DNA of 64,000 bases from Ramlibacter albus (GCF_014297445.1 NZ_JACORU010000002.1:124001-188000), one strand, 5' to 3'. Shown: positions 29,601 to 37,156, counted from the stretch's first letter. Made by a program: numbers and translations. Notes: generated by a model from the letters alone, not told the origin.

Positions 29601-30506
29601 AGGCGGGAATCCAAAGCTTCCAACGCCTTGGATTCCCGCCTGCGCGGGAATGACGGGGAACAGAGGCACACGGCCTGGACCTTCGGCGAACTCCCCGAGC
29701 TGATGGAAGTTCGCAAGGGCGGCACCTCGCTCGTCGGCTTCCCGGCGCTCATCGACCAGGGCGACGCCGTCACGATCGAAGTCTTCGACGAACCCGAAGT
29801 CGCCGCCGCGAAGCACCGCGCAGGCCTGCGGCGCCTCTTCGCGCTGCAGGTCCGCGACGCGCTCAAGTACCTCGAGAAGAACATCCCCGACCTGCAGAAG
29901 ATGGCCGTGGCCTACATGCCGCTGGGCACGCAGGAGGAACTGCGCGACCAGGTCATCGACGTCGCCATCGACCGCGCCTTCCTGATGGACCCGTTGCCCG
30001 CTGACGAAGCCGCGTTCAAGCGCCGTCTCGAAGAAGGTCGCGGGCGCCTCACCCTCATCGCCAACGAAGTCGCGCGGCTGGCCGCCACGATCCTCACCGA
30101 CTACGCCACCGCCGCGCGCAAGATCAAGGACACGAAGAACGCGCCCGAGGCCACCGCGGACGCGTTGCAGCAGCTGCAGCGGCTCATGCCCAAGCGCTTC
30201 GTCGCCGCCACGCCGTGGCCGCGCCTGCAGCACTTCCCGCGTTACCTCAAGGCGATCGTGCTGCGCCTGGACAAGCTGCGCGCCGACCCCGCGCGCGACG
30301 CCCAGCGCCTGGCCGAACTCAGGCCGCAGGAGCAGCGCTACTGGCGCCTCGTCGCCGAGCGCAAGGGCGCTGTGGACGAAAGGATGCAGGAGCTGCGCTG
30401 GCTGCTGGAGGAGCTGCGCGTGAGCTTTTTCGCACAGGAACTGCGCACGCCGCAGCCGGTGAGTATCAAAAGGCTAGAAAAGGTGTGGGCTCAGCTAAAT
30501 AGTTGA
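26607..30506 (+). CDS. hrpA: ATP-dependent RNA helicase HrpA
   Basis: A 1299-residue DEAH-box helicase, the usual length for bacterial HrpA. Walker A GETGSGKT is at residues 34-41, DEAH at 138-141, SATIDAERF is motif III, and QRAGRCGR is motif VI. The helicase-associated and OB regions follow, then the C-terminal DUF3418 region. TTG 26607 gives MSLKISFPDSLPVSAKRDEI, matching the family N-terminus; ATG 26667 would delete the conserved segment before the P-loop. Two insertions stand out: a short one near 28150-28220 and a palindromic repeat at about 994-1017, in the linker before GELPELMEVRKGG. The role is likely mRNA processing or ribosome rescue. Confidence 0.93.
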   Translation: MSLKISFPDSLPVSAKRDEIMAAMAEHQVVIVCGETGSGKTTQLPKIALAMGRGKLDAPDGRGKLIGHTQPRRIAATSVAKRIAEELQTPLGEVVGYKVRFNDRLSKGASVKLMTDGILLAETQSDPLLNAYDTIIIDEAHERSLNIDFLLGYLRQLLPRRPDLKIVVTSATIDAERFAQHFGSTRGPAPVIYVSGRMYPVEQRWHPFEESREFDLNDAIADGVDELWKGNAPGDILVFLPGEREIREAADHLRKHLSHSPLTRNAEVLPLFARLSQAEQDRVFDNHFGRRIVLATNVAETSLTVPGIRYVIDAGTARVKRYSFRSKVEQLLVEPVSQAAANQRAGRCGRVANGICIRLYDQKDFAGRPRFTDPEILRSSLAGVILRMKSLHLGAVEDFPFIDPPSRRAIADGYQLLNELGAVDDANELTPMGGELARLPLDPRVGRIILEGRERHALEEVLVIASALSVQDVRDRPMEMQAQADQQHAKFDDEKSEFSGYLRLWQWLDEAKGGHGTSRAQRATTPVTSPVVRAEGPHHKLSNRQYEQLLRANFINVRRVREWRDIHTQLHTVVAEHKWRMNTQPASYEELHKAMLSGLLGNIGVKIEDADEYLGARGIKFYRHPGAHLKKRPGKWIVCAELVETTRLFGRGIANIEPHWIEQVAGHLLKKQLLDPHWEKKQAEVMALERATLYGLVIYSGRRVPYARADMQGARDIFIREGLVEGQWETRLPFLAANLKLVKQVQDLEHKSRRQDVLVDEELIFAFYDQQLPKDVYSGTTFERWYREASRGKPDLLKLTRDELMRHEAAGITTQAFPKVVKLGGVDCTATYLHEPGDARDGVTVTVPLFVLNQVNEERAEWLVPGMLKDKVQALLKSLPQKPRSRFVPLPESAARIASDLSGEDKWARGSLTDALLKVVRDETSLDVKRADFKLDMVPAHLFMNFRVVDEHGRQLGMGRNLGALKAELGAQARGAFQALAGLTVKPAAVAAEPSFPRRRESKASNALDSRLRGNDGEQRHTAWTFGELPELMEVRKGGTSLVGFPALIDQGDAVTIEVFDEPEVAAAKHRAGLRRLFALQVRDALKYLEKNIPDLQKMAVAYMPLGTQEELRDQVIDVAIDRAFLMDPLPADEAAFKRRLEEGRGRLTLIANEVARLAATILTDYATAARKIKDTKNAPEATADALQQLQRLMPKRFVAATPWPRLQHFPRYLKAIVLRLDKLRADPARDAQRLAELRPQEQRYWRLVAERKGAVDERMQELRWLLEELRVSFFAQELRTPQPVSIKRLEKVWAQLNS
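29586..29655. repeat. Palindromic repetitive element inserted in frame in hrpA
   Basis: Two arms of about 29 bases (29586-29614 and 29627-29655) are complementary except for one internal mismatch and the end. Each arm contains CATTCCCGC and GCGGGAATCC. Translated in the hrpA frame it gives the well-known SFPRRRES and DSRLRGNDG peptides, the signature of a dispersed ATTCCCGC-type repeat (like Neisseria dRS3 and related REP elements). It keeps the frame open. Confidence 0.85.
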
Positions 30507-30555
30507 CGGTAGAAGGCCCAATGCAAGGGGAGGGCGCGCGGATTAACTTGGATGC

Positions 30556-31242
30556 GTGGATCGAAGAAGTTTCATCGGCTCCTGCGCGCTTGTTTCCGCG
30601 GCCAGCTTCGACGCGCTGGCCGGCAACGGCAAGGTCAAGTCGTACGCGCGCGCGGTGCTCGTCGACGAACGCGGCGACCCGATCAAGGCCGCCAGCCTGA
30701 AGCCGCACACCAACTACGTCTTCCACTACCCGTTCGAGGCCACGCCCGCTTTCCTGCTGGACCTGGGCAAGCCCGCGTTGCCGCAAGCCCTGAGCACCAA
30801 GGACCGCGTGGCCTATGCGTGGCCGGGCGGCGTCGGCAGGCAAAAGAGCGTCGTCGCGTATTCGGCGATCTGCGCGCACCAGCTCGTGTACCCGACGAAG
30901 GACGTGAGCTTCATCAGCTTCCGCAAGAAGCGCGCGCAGCGCGGCGTGCAGGACGAGTTGATCCACTGCTGCGCGGACCACAGCCAGTACGACCCGGCCA
31001 AGGGTGCCGAAGTGCTGTCCGGGCCCGCGCCGCAGCCGCTCGCGGCGGTGCTGCTGGAGCACGACGCGAAGACCGATTCGCTCACCGCCTATGCGACGAT
31101 GGGCGGCGAACTGTTCGACGATTTCTTCAAGAAGTACGAGGCCAAACTGAGCCTCGAAGCGCCGAACGCGAAGAACGCGGTGGCCGGCAGGAGCACGGTG
31201 CGCGAGCTCGAGAAGTTCTGCCGCAATTCGATCCAGTGCTAG
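30556..31242 (+). CDS. Tat-exported Rieske [2Fe-2S] protein
   Basis: A 228-residue protein with a short twin-arginine leader (DRRSFIG, then ALVSAASFDALAG). The Rieske ligands are visible as CAH and CADH within SAICAHQLVYP and ELIHCCADHSQYDP, giving Cys-x-His and Cys-x-x-His. A high-potential cluster exposed to the periplasm is expected, similar to small subunits of arsenite oxidase or SoxF-like proteins. No partner oxidoreductase or cytochrome gene is adjacent. The start is GTG 30556; the ATG at 30552 is in another frame. It follows hrpA by 49 bp. Confidence 0.8.
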   Translation: MDRRSFIGSCALVSAASFDALAGNGKVKSYARAVLVDERGDPIKAASLKPHTNYVFHYPFEATPAFLLDLGKPALPQALSTKDRVAYAWPGGVGRQKSVVAYSAICAHQLVYPTKDVSFISFRKKRAQRGVQDELIHCCADHSQYDPAKGAEVLSGPAPQPLAAVLLEHDAKTDSLTAYATMGGELFDDFFKKYEAKLSLEAPNAKNAVAGRSTVRELEKFCRNSIQC

Positions 31243-31273
31243 GCCGCTTGACAGGCGGGTGAGTCGCGGAAGA

Positions 31274-32782
31274 ATGGACGCACCGCCGTCGGCGGGCGGG
31301 GCCCCTTGGATGACAACTCGCGTGGATGCGGCCACCTTCGAGCGCCTCGGTGGCGAGGAGCGGGTGCTCGCGCGGCTGTCAGGTGTGGACGGCGTCGTCC
31401 GCAGTGTTCCTGAGGGCGAGTCGCTGATGTGCGCGCTGGGCGTGGGGCCGTTGGCCGTCGCGGACGTGCTTTCGCTGGCGGCGGGGCTTGCGCGCGTCCT
31501 GGCTGCGGTGCACGCTCGCGGCGTGCTGCACGCAAACGTGCATCCGGGCAGCGTCCACCTCGCGGCAGGCGACGCGGCCAGGCCCCTTCTGGGCGACTTC
31601 AGCCTGGCGAGCACTTTTGGCGAAGGCCAGCCGCGTTTCACGCACCACCGCGAGATCCGCGGCGAGCTCGCCTACCTCGCGCCGGAGCTCACCGGCCGCA
31701 GCGGCCGCGGCGCGGACCTGCGCTCGGACCTCTATTCGCTCGGCGCGACGATCTACCACGCCGCCACGGGGCAGCCACCCTTCGCCGCGGCCGACCCGCT
31801 CGCGCTGATCCACGACCACATGGCGCGCGTGCCGCGGGCACCGAACGCGTTGCGCCCCGCGCTGCCACAGGCGCTGTCCGACCTCGTCATGCGATTGCTG
31901 GAAAAGGAACCCGAGCGCCGCTACGACCGCCTGGAGCAGCGCGTGCGCGAGCAGACGCGCGAAATCCTCGAAGCGGCACATCGCGCCGGCATGGCGCAGA
32001 TCGCGACCAACGTGCTGCACAACGTGGGCAACGTCCTGAACAGCGTCAACACGTCGGCGCACATGCTGCGCGCGCAGGTGAGCGAGTCGCGCGCGGCGCG
32101 CGTGGCCGACCTCGCGGCCCTGCTGGAGGAGAACGCGGACGACCTGCCGGCCTTCTTCACCCATGCGGGCAAGGGCAGGGTGCTGCCGCGCTACCTGCGC
32201 GAGCTGGCCGACGCGCTCGCCGAGGAGCGCGAGCAGTTGCTGGGCGAGCTGCAGCGGCTGGACGCGAGCGTGGACCACATCAAGAACGTGGTCGCCATGC
32301 AGCAGTCGTATGCGGGCACCAGCGGCGTGCTGGAGCCGGCCACCCTGGCCGAAGTCGCAGACGACGCGCTGCGCATGCACGAGGACGCGCTCGCACGCCA
32401 CCAGGTGGCTGTGACGCGCGACTACGGGCCCACCCAGGCCGTGCCGCTGGACCGCACCCGGGTGATGCAGATCCTGCTGAACCTGCTGGAAAACGCGCGC
32501 CATGCGATGGAGCACGTGCAGGGCGAGCGGGCGCTGCGGCTGGTTGTGCGGCAGGACGCGCAGGGCGCCACCGTGGAAGTCACGGACACGGGCTGCGGCA
32601 TCGCACCGCAGGACCTGGCCCACATGTTCGCGCACGGTTTCACCACCAAGCCCGGCGGCCACGGCTTCGGCCTGCACAGCTGCGCGGTGGCGGCGCGCGA
32701 GATGGGCGGCACGCTGCGCGCGCGCAGCGACGGGCCGGGCGCGGGGGCCACCTTCACGCTGCAGTTGCCGCTGCAGGCGTGA
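31274..32782 (+). CDS. Pseudokinase-histidine kinase fusion (compact)
   Basis: A 502-residue soluble signalling protein. Residues 60-215 resemble the C-lobe of a Ser/Thr kinase: HANVHPGSVHL replaces the HRDxKxxN loop (catalytic Asp is Asn88), DFS stands for DFG (108-110), and LAPEL and SDLYSLGATIYH follow. The glycine-rich loop and lysine of the N-lobe are not recognisable. It leads into a dimerisation helix with GMAQIATNVLHNVGNVLNS (phospho-acceptor H249), then HATPase boxes (NLLENARHAM, DTGCGIAP, GFGLHS). Related trifunctional proteins have an AAA+ and GAF region between kinase and HK; here it is missing. No membrane segment. Confidence 0.75.
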   Translation: MDAPPSAGGAPWMTTRVDAATFERLGGEERVLARLSGVDGVVRSVPEGESLMCALGVGPLAVADVLSLAAGLARVLAAVHARGVLHANVHPGSVHLAAGDAARPLLGDFSLASTFGEGQPRFTHHREIRGELAYLAPELTGRSGRGADLRSDLYSLGATIYHAATGQPPFAAADPLALIHDHMARVPRAPNALRPALPQALSDLVMRLLEKEPERRYDRLEQRVREQTREILEAAHRAGMAQIATNVLHNVGNVLNSVNTSAHMLRAQVSESRAARVADLAALLEENADDLPAFFTHAGKGRVLPRYLRELADALAEEREQLLGELQRLDASVDHIKNVVAMQQSYAGTSGVLEPATLAEVADDALRMHEDALARHQVAVTRDYGPTQAVPLDRTRVMQILLNLLENARHAMEHVQGERALRLVVRQDAQGATVEVTDTGCGIAPQDLAHMFAHGFTTKPGGHGFGLHSCAVAAREMGGTLRARSDGPGAGATFTLQLPLQA

Positions 32783-32783
32783 A

Positions 32784-33947
32784 CTACAGCTTCGCCAGCC
32801 GCTCCAGCGCCGTGCGCAGCGTCTCGTCCTTCTTCGCGTAGCAGAAGCGCACCACGCGCTGGTCGAAGCCGTTGCCGTAGAACACCGACAGCGGGATCGC
32901 CGCCACGCCGATCTCGGACGTGAGCCACTTGCAGAACTCTTCTTCGGACAAGTCGCTCACCTTCGAGATGTCCACGCACTGGAAATAACTGCCCTCGCTG
33001 GGCAGCAGCTCGAAGCGCGTGCGCGCGAGGCCTGCGCGGAACAGGTCGCGCTTGTGCTGGTAGAAGGCGGGCAGCCGCAGGTAAGGCTGCGGGTCGGCCA
33101 TGTACGACGCGAGCCCGTGCTGCACCGGCGTGTTGACGGTGAACACGTTGAACTGGTGCACCTTGCGGAACTCCACGCTCAGCGGCGCGGGGGCGGCGAC
33201 GTAGCCCACCTTCCAGCCGGTGACGTGGTAGGTCTTGCCGAAGCTCGACACGATGAACGAACGCGCGGCGAGCCCCGGGAAGCGCGCGGCGCTCTGGTGC
33301 TGCTGGCCGTCGTAGACCATGTGCTCGTACACCTCGTCGCTGATGACGAAGATGTCCGTGGGGGCGAGCAGCTCCTCCAGTTGCCGCATCTCGTCGGCCG
33401 TCCACACCGTGGCGCTGGGGTTGTGCGGCGAGTTGACCAGGATGGCGCGAGTGCGCGGCGTGATGGCCGCCGCGATCTTCGCGAAGTCGGGACGGAAGGT
33501 GTGCGGCACCAGCGGCACGCGCACCACCTTGCCGCCGGCGAGGTCGATATTGGGGACGTAGCTGTCGTAGCAGGGCTCCAGCACGATCACCTCGTCACCG
33601 GGGCGCACGATGGCGAGGATGGCCGTGATGATCGCCTGCGTCGCGCCGGCGGTGATCGTGATCTCCGACACCGGGTCGTACTTGCGCCCGTACATTGCCT
33701 CGATCTTGTTCGCCACCGCTTCGCGGAGCTGGGGGATGCCCGTCATCGGCGGGTACTGGTTCAGGCCCTTCTGCATGGCCTCGGTCACCGCGTTCACCAG
33801 CCTGGGGTCGCAGTCGAAATCGGGAAAGCCCTGCCCGAGGTTCACGGCGCCTTTCTCGGTGGCCAGGGCCGACATCACGGTGAAGATGGTCGTGCCGACG
33901 GCGGGCAGCTTGGTTTCGACGGGGGGCGTGCGGGCGATCGTGCTCAT
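32784..33947 (-). CDS. PLP-dependent aminotransferase (methionine aminotransferase-like)
   Basis: A 387-residue fold-type I aminotransferase of subgroup I. The PLP lysine lies in SSFGKTYHVTGWKVGY; NSPHNPSATVW, ISDEVYEHMVYDG and VRFCYAKKDETL are the conserved cofactor and substrate-binding segments. The closest recognised group is YbdL, which transaminates methionine, phenylalanine and related amino acids. It sits 13 bp downstream of the cysB-like regulator in the same direction, so the two may form a sulfur amino acid unit. It converges on the pseudokinase gene with one base between stops. Confidence 0.88.
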   Translation of the reverse strand: MSTIARTPPVETKLPAVGTTIFTVMSALATEKGAVNLGQGFPDFDCDPRLVNAVTEAMQKGLNQYPPMTGIPQLREAVANKIEAMYGRKYDPVSEITITAGATQAIITAILAIVRPGDEVIVLEPCYDSYVPNIDLAGGKVVRVPLVPHTFRPDFAKIAAAITPRTRAILVNSPHNPSATVWTADEMRQLEELLAPTDIFVISDEVYEHMVYDGQQHQSAARFPGLAARSFIVSSFGKTYHVTGWKVGYVAAPAPLSVEFRKVHQFNVFTVNTPVQHGLASYMADPQPYLRLPAFYQHKRDLFRAGLARTRFELLPSEGSYFQCVDISKVSDLSEEEFCKWLTSEIGVAAIPLSVFYGNGFDQRVVRFCYAKKDETLRTALERLAKL

Positions 33948-33960
33948 GGAAAGGTACTGC

Positions 33961-34905
33961 TCAGAGGTCGTAGTCGTGGCCGTGGCCGCTCATGGCCTTG
34001 GCGATCAGGTTGCGGTCGAGGCGGTCGGAGAGGAGCTCGGCGAAACGATAGACGAAGTTGCGCAGGTACGCCCCACGCTTGAACGCCACGCGCGCGTGGT
34101 TGGTGCCGAGCAGTGTGCCGAGCGGGCGCACCGCGAGGTCGGAATTGTTGTCGCCGTCGCGCACGGCCATCTCGGCAACGATGCCGATGCCAAGGCCCAG
34201 GCGCACGTAGGTCTTGATCACGTCGGAGTCGATCGCCTCCAGCGCGATGCGCGGCGTGAGCTTGCGCTGCGCGAACGCCGTGTCGATGCGCGTGCGGCCG
34301 GTGAACGAGGGGTGGTAGGTCACCAGCGGCTCCGCCGCGATGTCCTCCAGCGTGACGCGTTCCTTCTTCGCGAGCGGGTGCGCGAGCGGCAGCACCAGCA
34401 CGTGCTGCCATTCGTAGGCGGGCAGGGTGACGAGGTCCGGGTAGTCCGATAGCGATTCGGTGGCCATGCCGATCTCGGCCACTTCGTCGATCAGCATGCG
34501 CGCCACCTGGTCGGGCGAGCCCTGGTGCAGGCTCACGCTCACCTTGGGGTACTGCTCGCGCAGCTTCGCCACCGGGATCGGCAGCACGTAACGCGCCTGC
34601 GTGTGCGTGGTGGCGATGGACAGCGTGCCGCTGTCCTGCGCGCTGAACTGCTCGCCGATGCGCTTCAAGTTGCCCACCTCGCGCATGATGAGCTCGATGC
34701 TCTTGAGCACGTGCTGGCCGGGCTCGGTCACGCGCTTCAGGCGCTTGCCGTGCCGCGCGAAGATCTCCACGCCCAGCTCTTCCTCCAGCTCGATGATGGC
34801 CTTGGACACGCCCGGCTGCGACGTGTGCAGCGCCTTGGCGGCTTCCGTGAGGTTCAGGTTGCGGCGCACCGCCTCCTGGACGAAACGGAACTGGTGGAGG
34901 TTCAT
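33961..34905 (-). CDS. cysB: LysR-type regulator CysB
   Basis: A 314-residue LysR regulator. The N-terminal helix-turn-helix (MNLHQFRFVQEAVRRNLNLTEAAKALHTSQPGVSK) and the effector domain with TTHTQARYVLPIPV and TYHPSFTGRTRID are typical of CysB/Cbl, which respond to N-acetylserine and sulfate and activate sulfate assimilation genes. It probably controls the sbp-cysTWA operon in this window. It is divergent from the chaperone-effector operon at 35032 with 126 bp between starts. The C-terminus is His-rich (SGHGHDYDL). Confidence 0.93.
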   Translation of the reverse strand: MNLHQFRFVQEAVRRNLNLTEAAKALHTSQPGVSKAIIELEEELGVEIFARHGKRLKRVTEPGQHVLKSIELIMREVGNLKRIGEQFSAQDSGTLSIATTHTQARYVLPIPVAKLREQYPKVSVSLHQGSPDQVARMLIDEVAEIGMATESLSDYPDLVTLPAYEWQHVLVLPLAHPLAKKERVTLEDIAAEPLVTYHPSFTGRTRIDTAFAQRKLTPRIALEAIDSDVIKTYVRLGLGIGIVAEMAVRDGDNNSDLAVRPLGTLLGTNHARVAFKRGAYLRNFVYRFAELLSDRLDRNLIAKAMSGHGHDYDL

Positions 34906-35031
34906 ATTCGATTTCTTCTAACGGGAGAAATCATTATGCAACAGCAGTGAAGCCGATCCACAGGTCTGGTCGAGGAACAGAGCCCTGGCCGGGCGGCACG
35001 CATGGGATATCCATCGACTGCGAGGTGCCCC

Positions 35032-35448
35032 ATGACGGACGAAAGATTCAAGGCTCTCTTGCTGGAGCTCGCCCACCTGGGCGGCCTGGCTGACCCGTCG
35101 CAGCTTGTCGACACCGGCCGCGTGAAGGTGGGCGAGGTGGACGTCACGATCGAAAACGGAAGTTCCGCAGCCGGGGACGTCATGAGGTTCCATGTCCACG
35201 TGGGCGACTTGAGTGCACGAGGCGCGCCCGATGCCAAGGCTCTGCTGAAAGCCAACTACACCGCAAGCTACGCCGGCAGCCGCTTCTTCGGCACTGTGCC
35301 GCTCACAAGCGAAGCGGCGGCCACGCTCGACGCGCCGCAGGCGTCCGGGATGTCGGCGCAAGAGCTCTGGGCGCATCTTTCGCAAGCCGCCATCGAAGGC
35401 AAGCGCCTCTGGGACGAGGCCTGCAGCCAACACGGAGGCCACGCATGA
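35032..35448 (+). CDS. CesT/SycE-like class I secretion chaperone (first of a pair)
   Basis: A 138-residue acidic soluble protein. Its layout, FKALLLELAHLGGLADP at the N-terminus, a beta-rich middle (VDVTIENG, FHVHVGDLS), the ALLKANY segment and a final amphipathic helix (LWAHLSQAAIEGKRLWDEA), is that of class I type III secretion chaperones. It is recognisably related to the next gene. Such chaperones form dimers that hold one effector for export. ATG 35032 is preferred to 35002 because of GAGGTG just upstream and the family N-terminus. It is the first gene of a three-gene operon with coupled overlap. No other family gives a comparable match by eye. Confidence 0.6.
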   Translation: MTDERFKALLLELAHLGGLADPSQLVDTGRVKVGEVDVTIENGSSAAGDVMRFHVHVGDLSARGAPDAKALLKANYTASYAGSRFFGTVPLTSEAAATLDAPQASGMSAQELWAHLSQAAIEGKRLWDEACSQHGGHA

Positions 35449-35846
35449 CGAGCGAACAATTCCACAGCCTGCTTGGCGAGTTGGCCCGGGTGTGCGGCCA
35501 TGCGGACCCGGAGGCTTTCCTGGTGCACCGGCAGTTGTGCATCGAAGGCAGGCAGGTGGTCCTCGAACACAACCCACGCCACGGCGAGGACCTGCTGCAG
35601 GTGCGCATGACGGTCGGCGACCTGCCGGCGGGCGCGGCGCATCTGGCGGGCGCCATGCTCGACGCCAACTTCATGGGCCGCGGCAGTTGCGTGCTCAGCC
35701 TTCACCCGGACGCGGACGTCGTGGTCGCCACCACCTTGCTTCGCCTGTCGAGCACGCCGACCGCGCAGGACCTGTGGCAGGAACTGCAGCAGATGGCCCG
35801 GGCGTGCGAGGCGTTCTGGGATTCGATCGCAACCGCCAACGCTTGA
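35445..35846 (+). CDS. CesT/SycE-like class I secretion chaperone (second of a pair)
   Basis: A 133-residue acidic protein, a clear CesT-type candidate: FHSLLGELARVCG opens it, LCIEGRQVVLEHN and LLQVRMTVGDLPAG form the beta strands, AGAMLDANF and CVLSLHPDADVVVATTLL match the conserved core, and the C-terminal helix DLWQELQQMARACEAFW closes it. It has no lysine and few basic residues. It starts inside the stop of the preceding paralogue (ATGA), so the two are coupled and may form a heterodimer. The putative substrate gene follows 18 bp later. Confidence 0.65.
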   Translation: MTSEQFHSLLGELARVCGHADPEAFLVHRQLCIEGRQVVLEHNPRHGEDLLQVRMTVGDLPAGAAHLAGAMLDANFMGRGSCVLSLHPDADVVVATTLLRLSSTPTAQDLWQELQQMARACEAFWDSIATANA

Positions 35847-35864
35847 GAAAGAAAGGGATATCCC

Positions 35865-37133
35865 ATGCCCGGCCCTTCAGGTCTTCCTCCGCACCACCCC
35901 CGCGCAACTGCGCCTTTCCGCGGCGCGCAATCCGACGAAACGAAGGGGCCGTTTCTCCCGCGCACGCCGCTGGGAGTCACGCTGCACCCGCCGCAGGAAC
36001 GTGCCGGGTCCACCCCGGCCCATCGCTTGCCACTGACGCCGGCCGGCCGGCCGTGTCACCCGGCGGCCGCCGTCGAGCTGCCGATCAACAGCTTGCCCGT
36101 ACCGCTTCAAGAGATCGTCCTGAAGTACATCGGCCTGTCCAAGGACACGAAAGGTGGGCAGACGCCTGCCAGGGAGACGGTGTTCTTCCTGCTGGACCCG
36201 GCGCAGGGGTGGGACATCGCCACGTGGTTCCATGAGCAGTTGCCCGAGGGCGTGCGTCTGGCGAGTTGGCAAGAGCTCGAGAGGGCCGCGGAGGCGGTGG
36301 CACATGCAAAGGGCGCGGTTGTGGGTGCAGAGGAAGACGTTGCTGATGCCGGCCGTTTTTGCCGCGAGATGGGCGCACCCATGGGATGTTTCGGGGGACT
36401 TGCATTTGCGGGCCTCTCCATTTCCGGAGTCGCCTTGATGGCCACAGGGAGCCTCAAGGTTGGCGGCGGCCTCCTGGGGGGCGCGGGAGCCGTGGCCACT
36501 GCCCTTTCCTTGACCTGCACCTGTTGCTGCGCTCCCTGCCGGCTTTACTCGGCAGATGTCCGCCTGGAGAAAGCCGAAGACGAGCTGGACGGGTTGACCC
36601 GTCGCTACGCCGACGAGGTCGACAGCTTGTTCGCGAAGGAAGACGCCGTCGATGCCAAGACCCTGAAGGCCACGACGGCCATCTACGAAGAAATGCGTCC
36701 ACGGCGCCCCGGCCCATCGAGCGGCGATCCTGCCAAGGTGCGCGTGCACCTTCCGCAGGACCCGCCGGCGCATTCGGCTTCGAGCGCCAGTTCCGGCACC
36801 GGATCGAGCCCGGGTTACGCGGCCAGCGGCCTGGGTGCCAGGTATCACACCGAAAGGGCGACCGACCTCGAGGGTCGCCAGACGGCGAGAGTCATCAGCC
36901 GGGATGGAACGATCTGGGAGAAGATCCCAGTCTCCGTGGCCAAGCAGCTCGACAGGCTGCTGACCCCTGGCCGAATCACCGCGCAGCAGCTTCTGGGCGA
37001 GTCGTCGTTGCACCCGAACCAACGCTTCACCGAGTTGGAAGTGTTTCGGCTTTACCTGGCCAACGCCGGTGTGCCGTTGAAGCTTGTGTCCGAGGGTGAC
37101 CTGTACTGGCTGGAGGAGACTCGGCCCGCGTGA
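35865..37133 (+). CDS. Candidate secreted effector with F-box-like motif and two membrane helices
   Basis: A 422-residue protein. The first 70 residues are disordered and rich in Pro, Ser and Thr, like a type III export signal. Residues 76-91 (LPVPLQEIVLKYIGL) fit the F-box core. Helical segments at 134-165 and 228-270 look like coiled coils around a pair of hydrophobic helices (172-192 and 198-218) with a Cys cluster (CTCCCAPC). The C-terminus (about 325-420: ARVISRDG, RITAQQLL, VPLKLVSEGDLYWLEE) resembles the module of the 22854-26471 proteins. It has no Sec signal. ATG 35865 follows AAAGGG and comes 18 bp after the second chaperone. The role and target are unknown. Confidence 0.6.
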   Translation: MPGPSGLPPHHPRATAPFRGAQSDETKGPFLPRTPLGVTLHPPQERAGSTPAHRLPLTPAGRPCHPAAAVELPINSLPVPLQEIVLKYIGLSKDTKGGQTPARETVFFLLDPAQGWDIATWFHEQLPEGVRLASWQELERAAEAVAHAKGAVVGAEEDVADAGRFCREMGAPMGCFGGLAFAGLSISGVALMATGSLKVGGGLLGGAGAVATALSLTCTCCCAPCRLYSADVRLEKAEDELDGLTRRYADEVDSLFAKEDAVDAKTLKATTAIYEEMRPRRPGPSSGDPAKVRVHLPQDPPAHSASSASSGTGSSPGYAASGLGARYHTERATDLEGRQTARVISRDGTIWEKIPVSVAKQLDRLLTPGRITAQQLLGESSLHPNQRFTELEVFRLYLANAGVPLKLVSEGDLYWLEETRPA

Positions 37134-37156
37134 GGGCGGGCGAGTCGCCGGGGCGC

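Noticed and set aside
29586-29655. An insertion sequence end in hrpA
   Set aside because: Only a 70-bp palindrome; no transposase or target duplication was seen.
34906-35031. Search for hrp-type (PIP or hrpII) boxes in front of the chaperone-effector operon and the 22854-26471 genes
   Set aside because: No pair of TTCG elements at 15-16 bp spacing was found, so no regulatory link to a type III regulon can be claimed.
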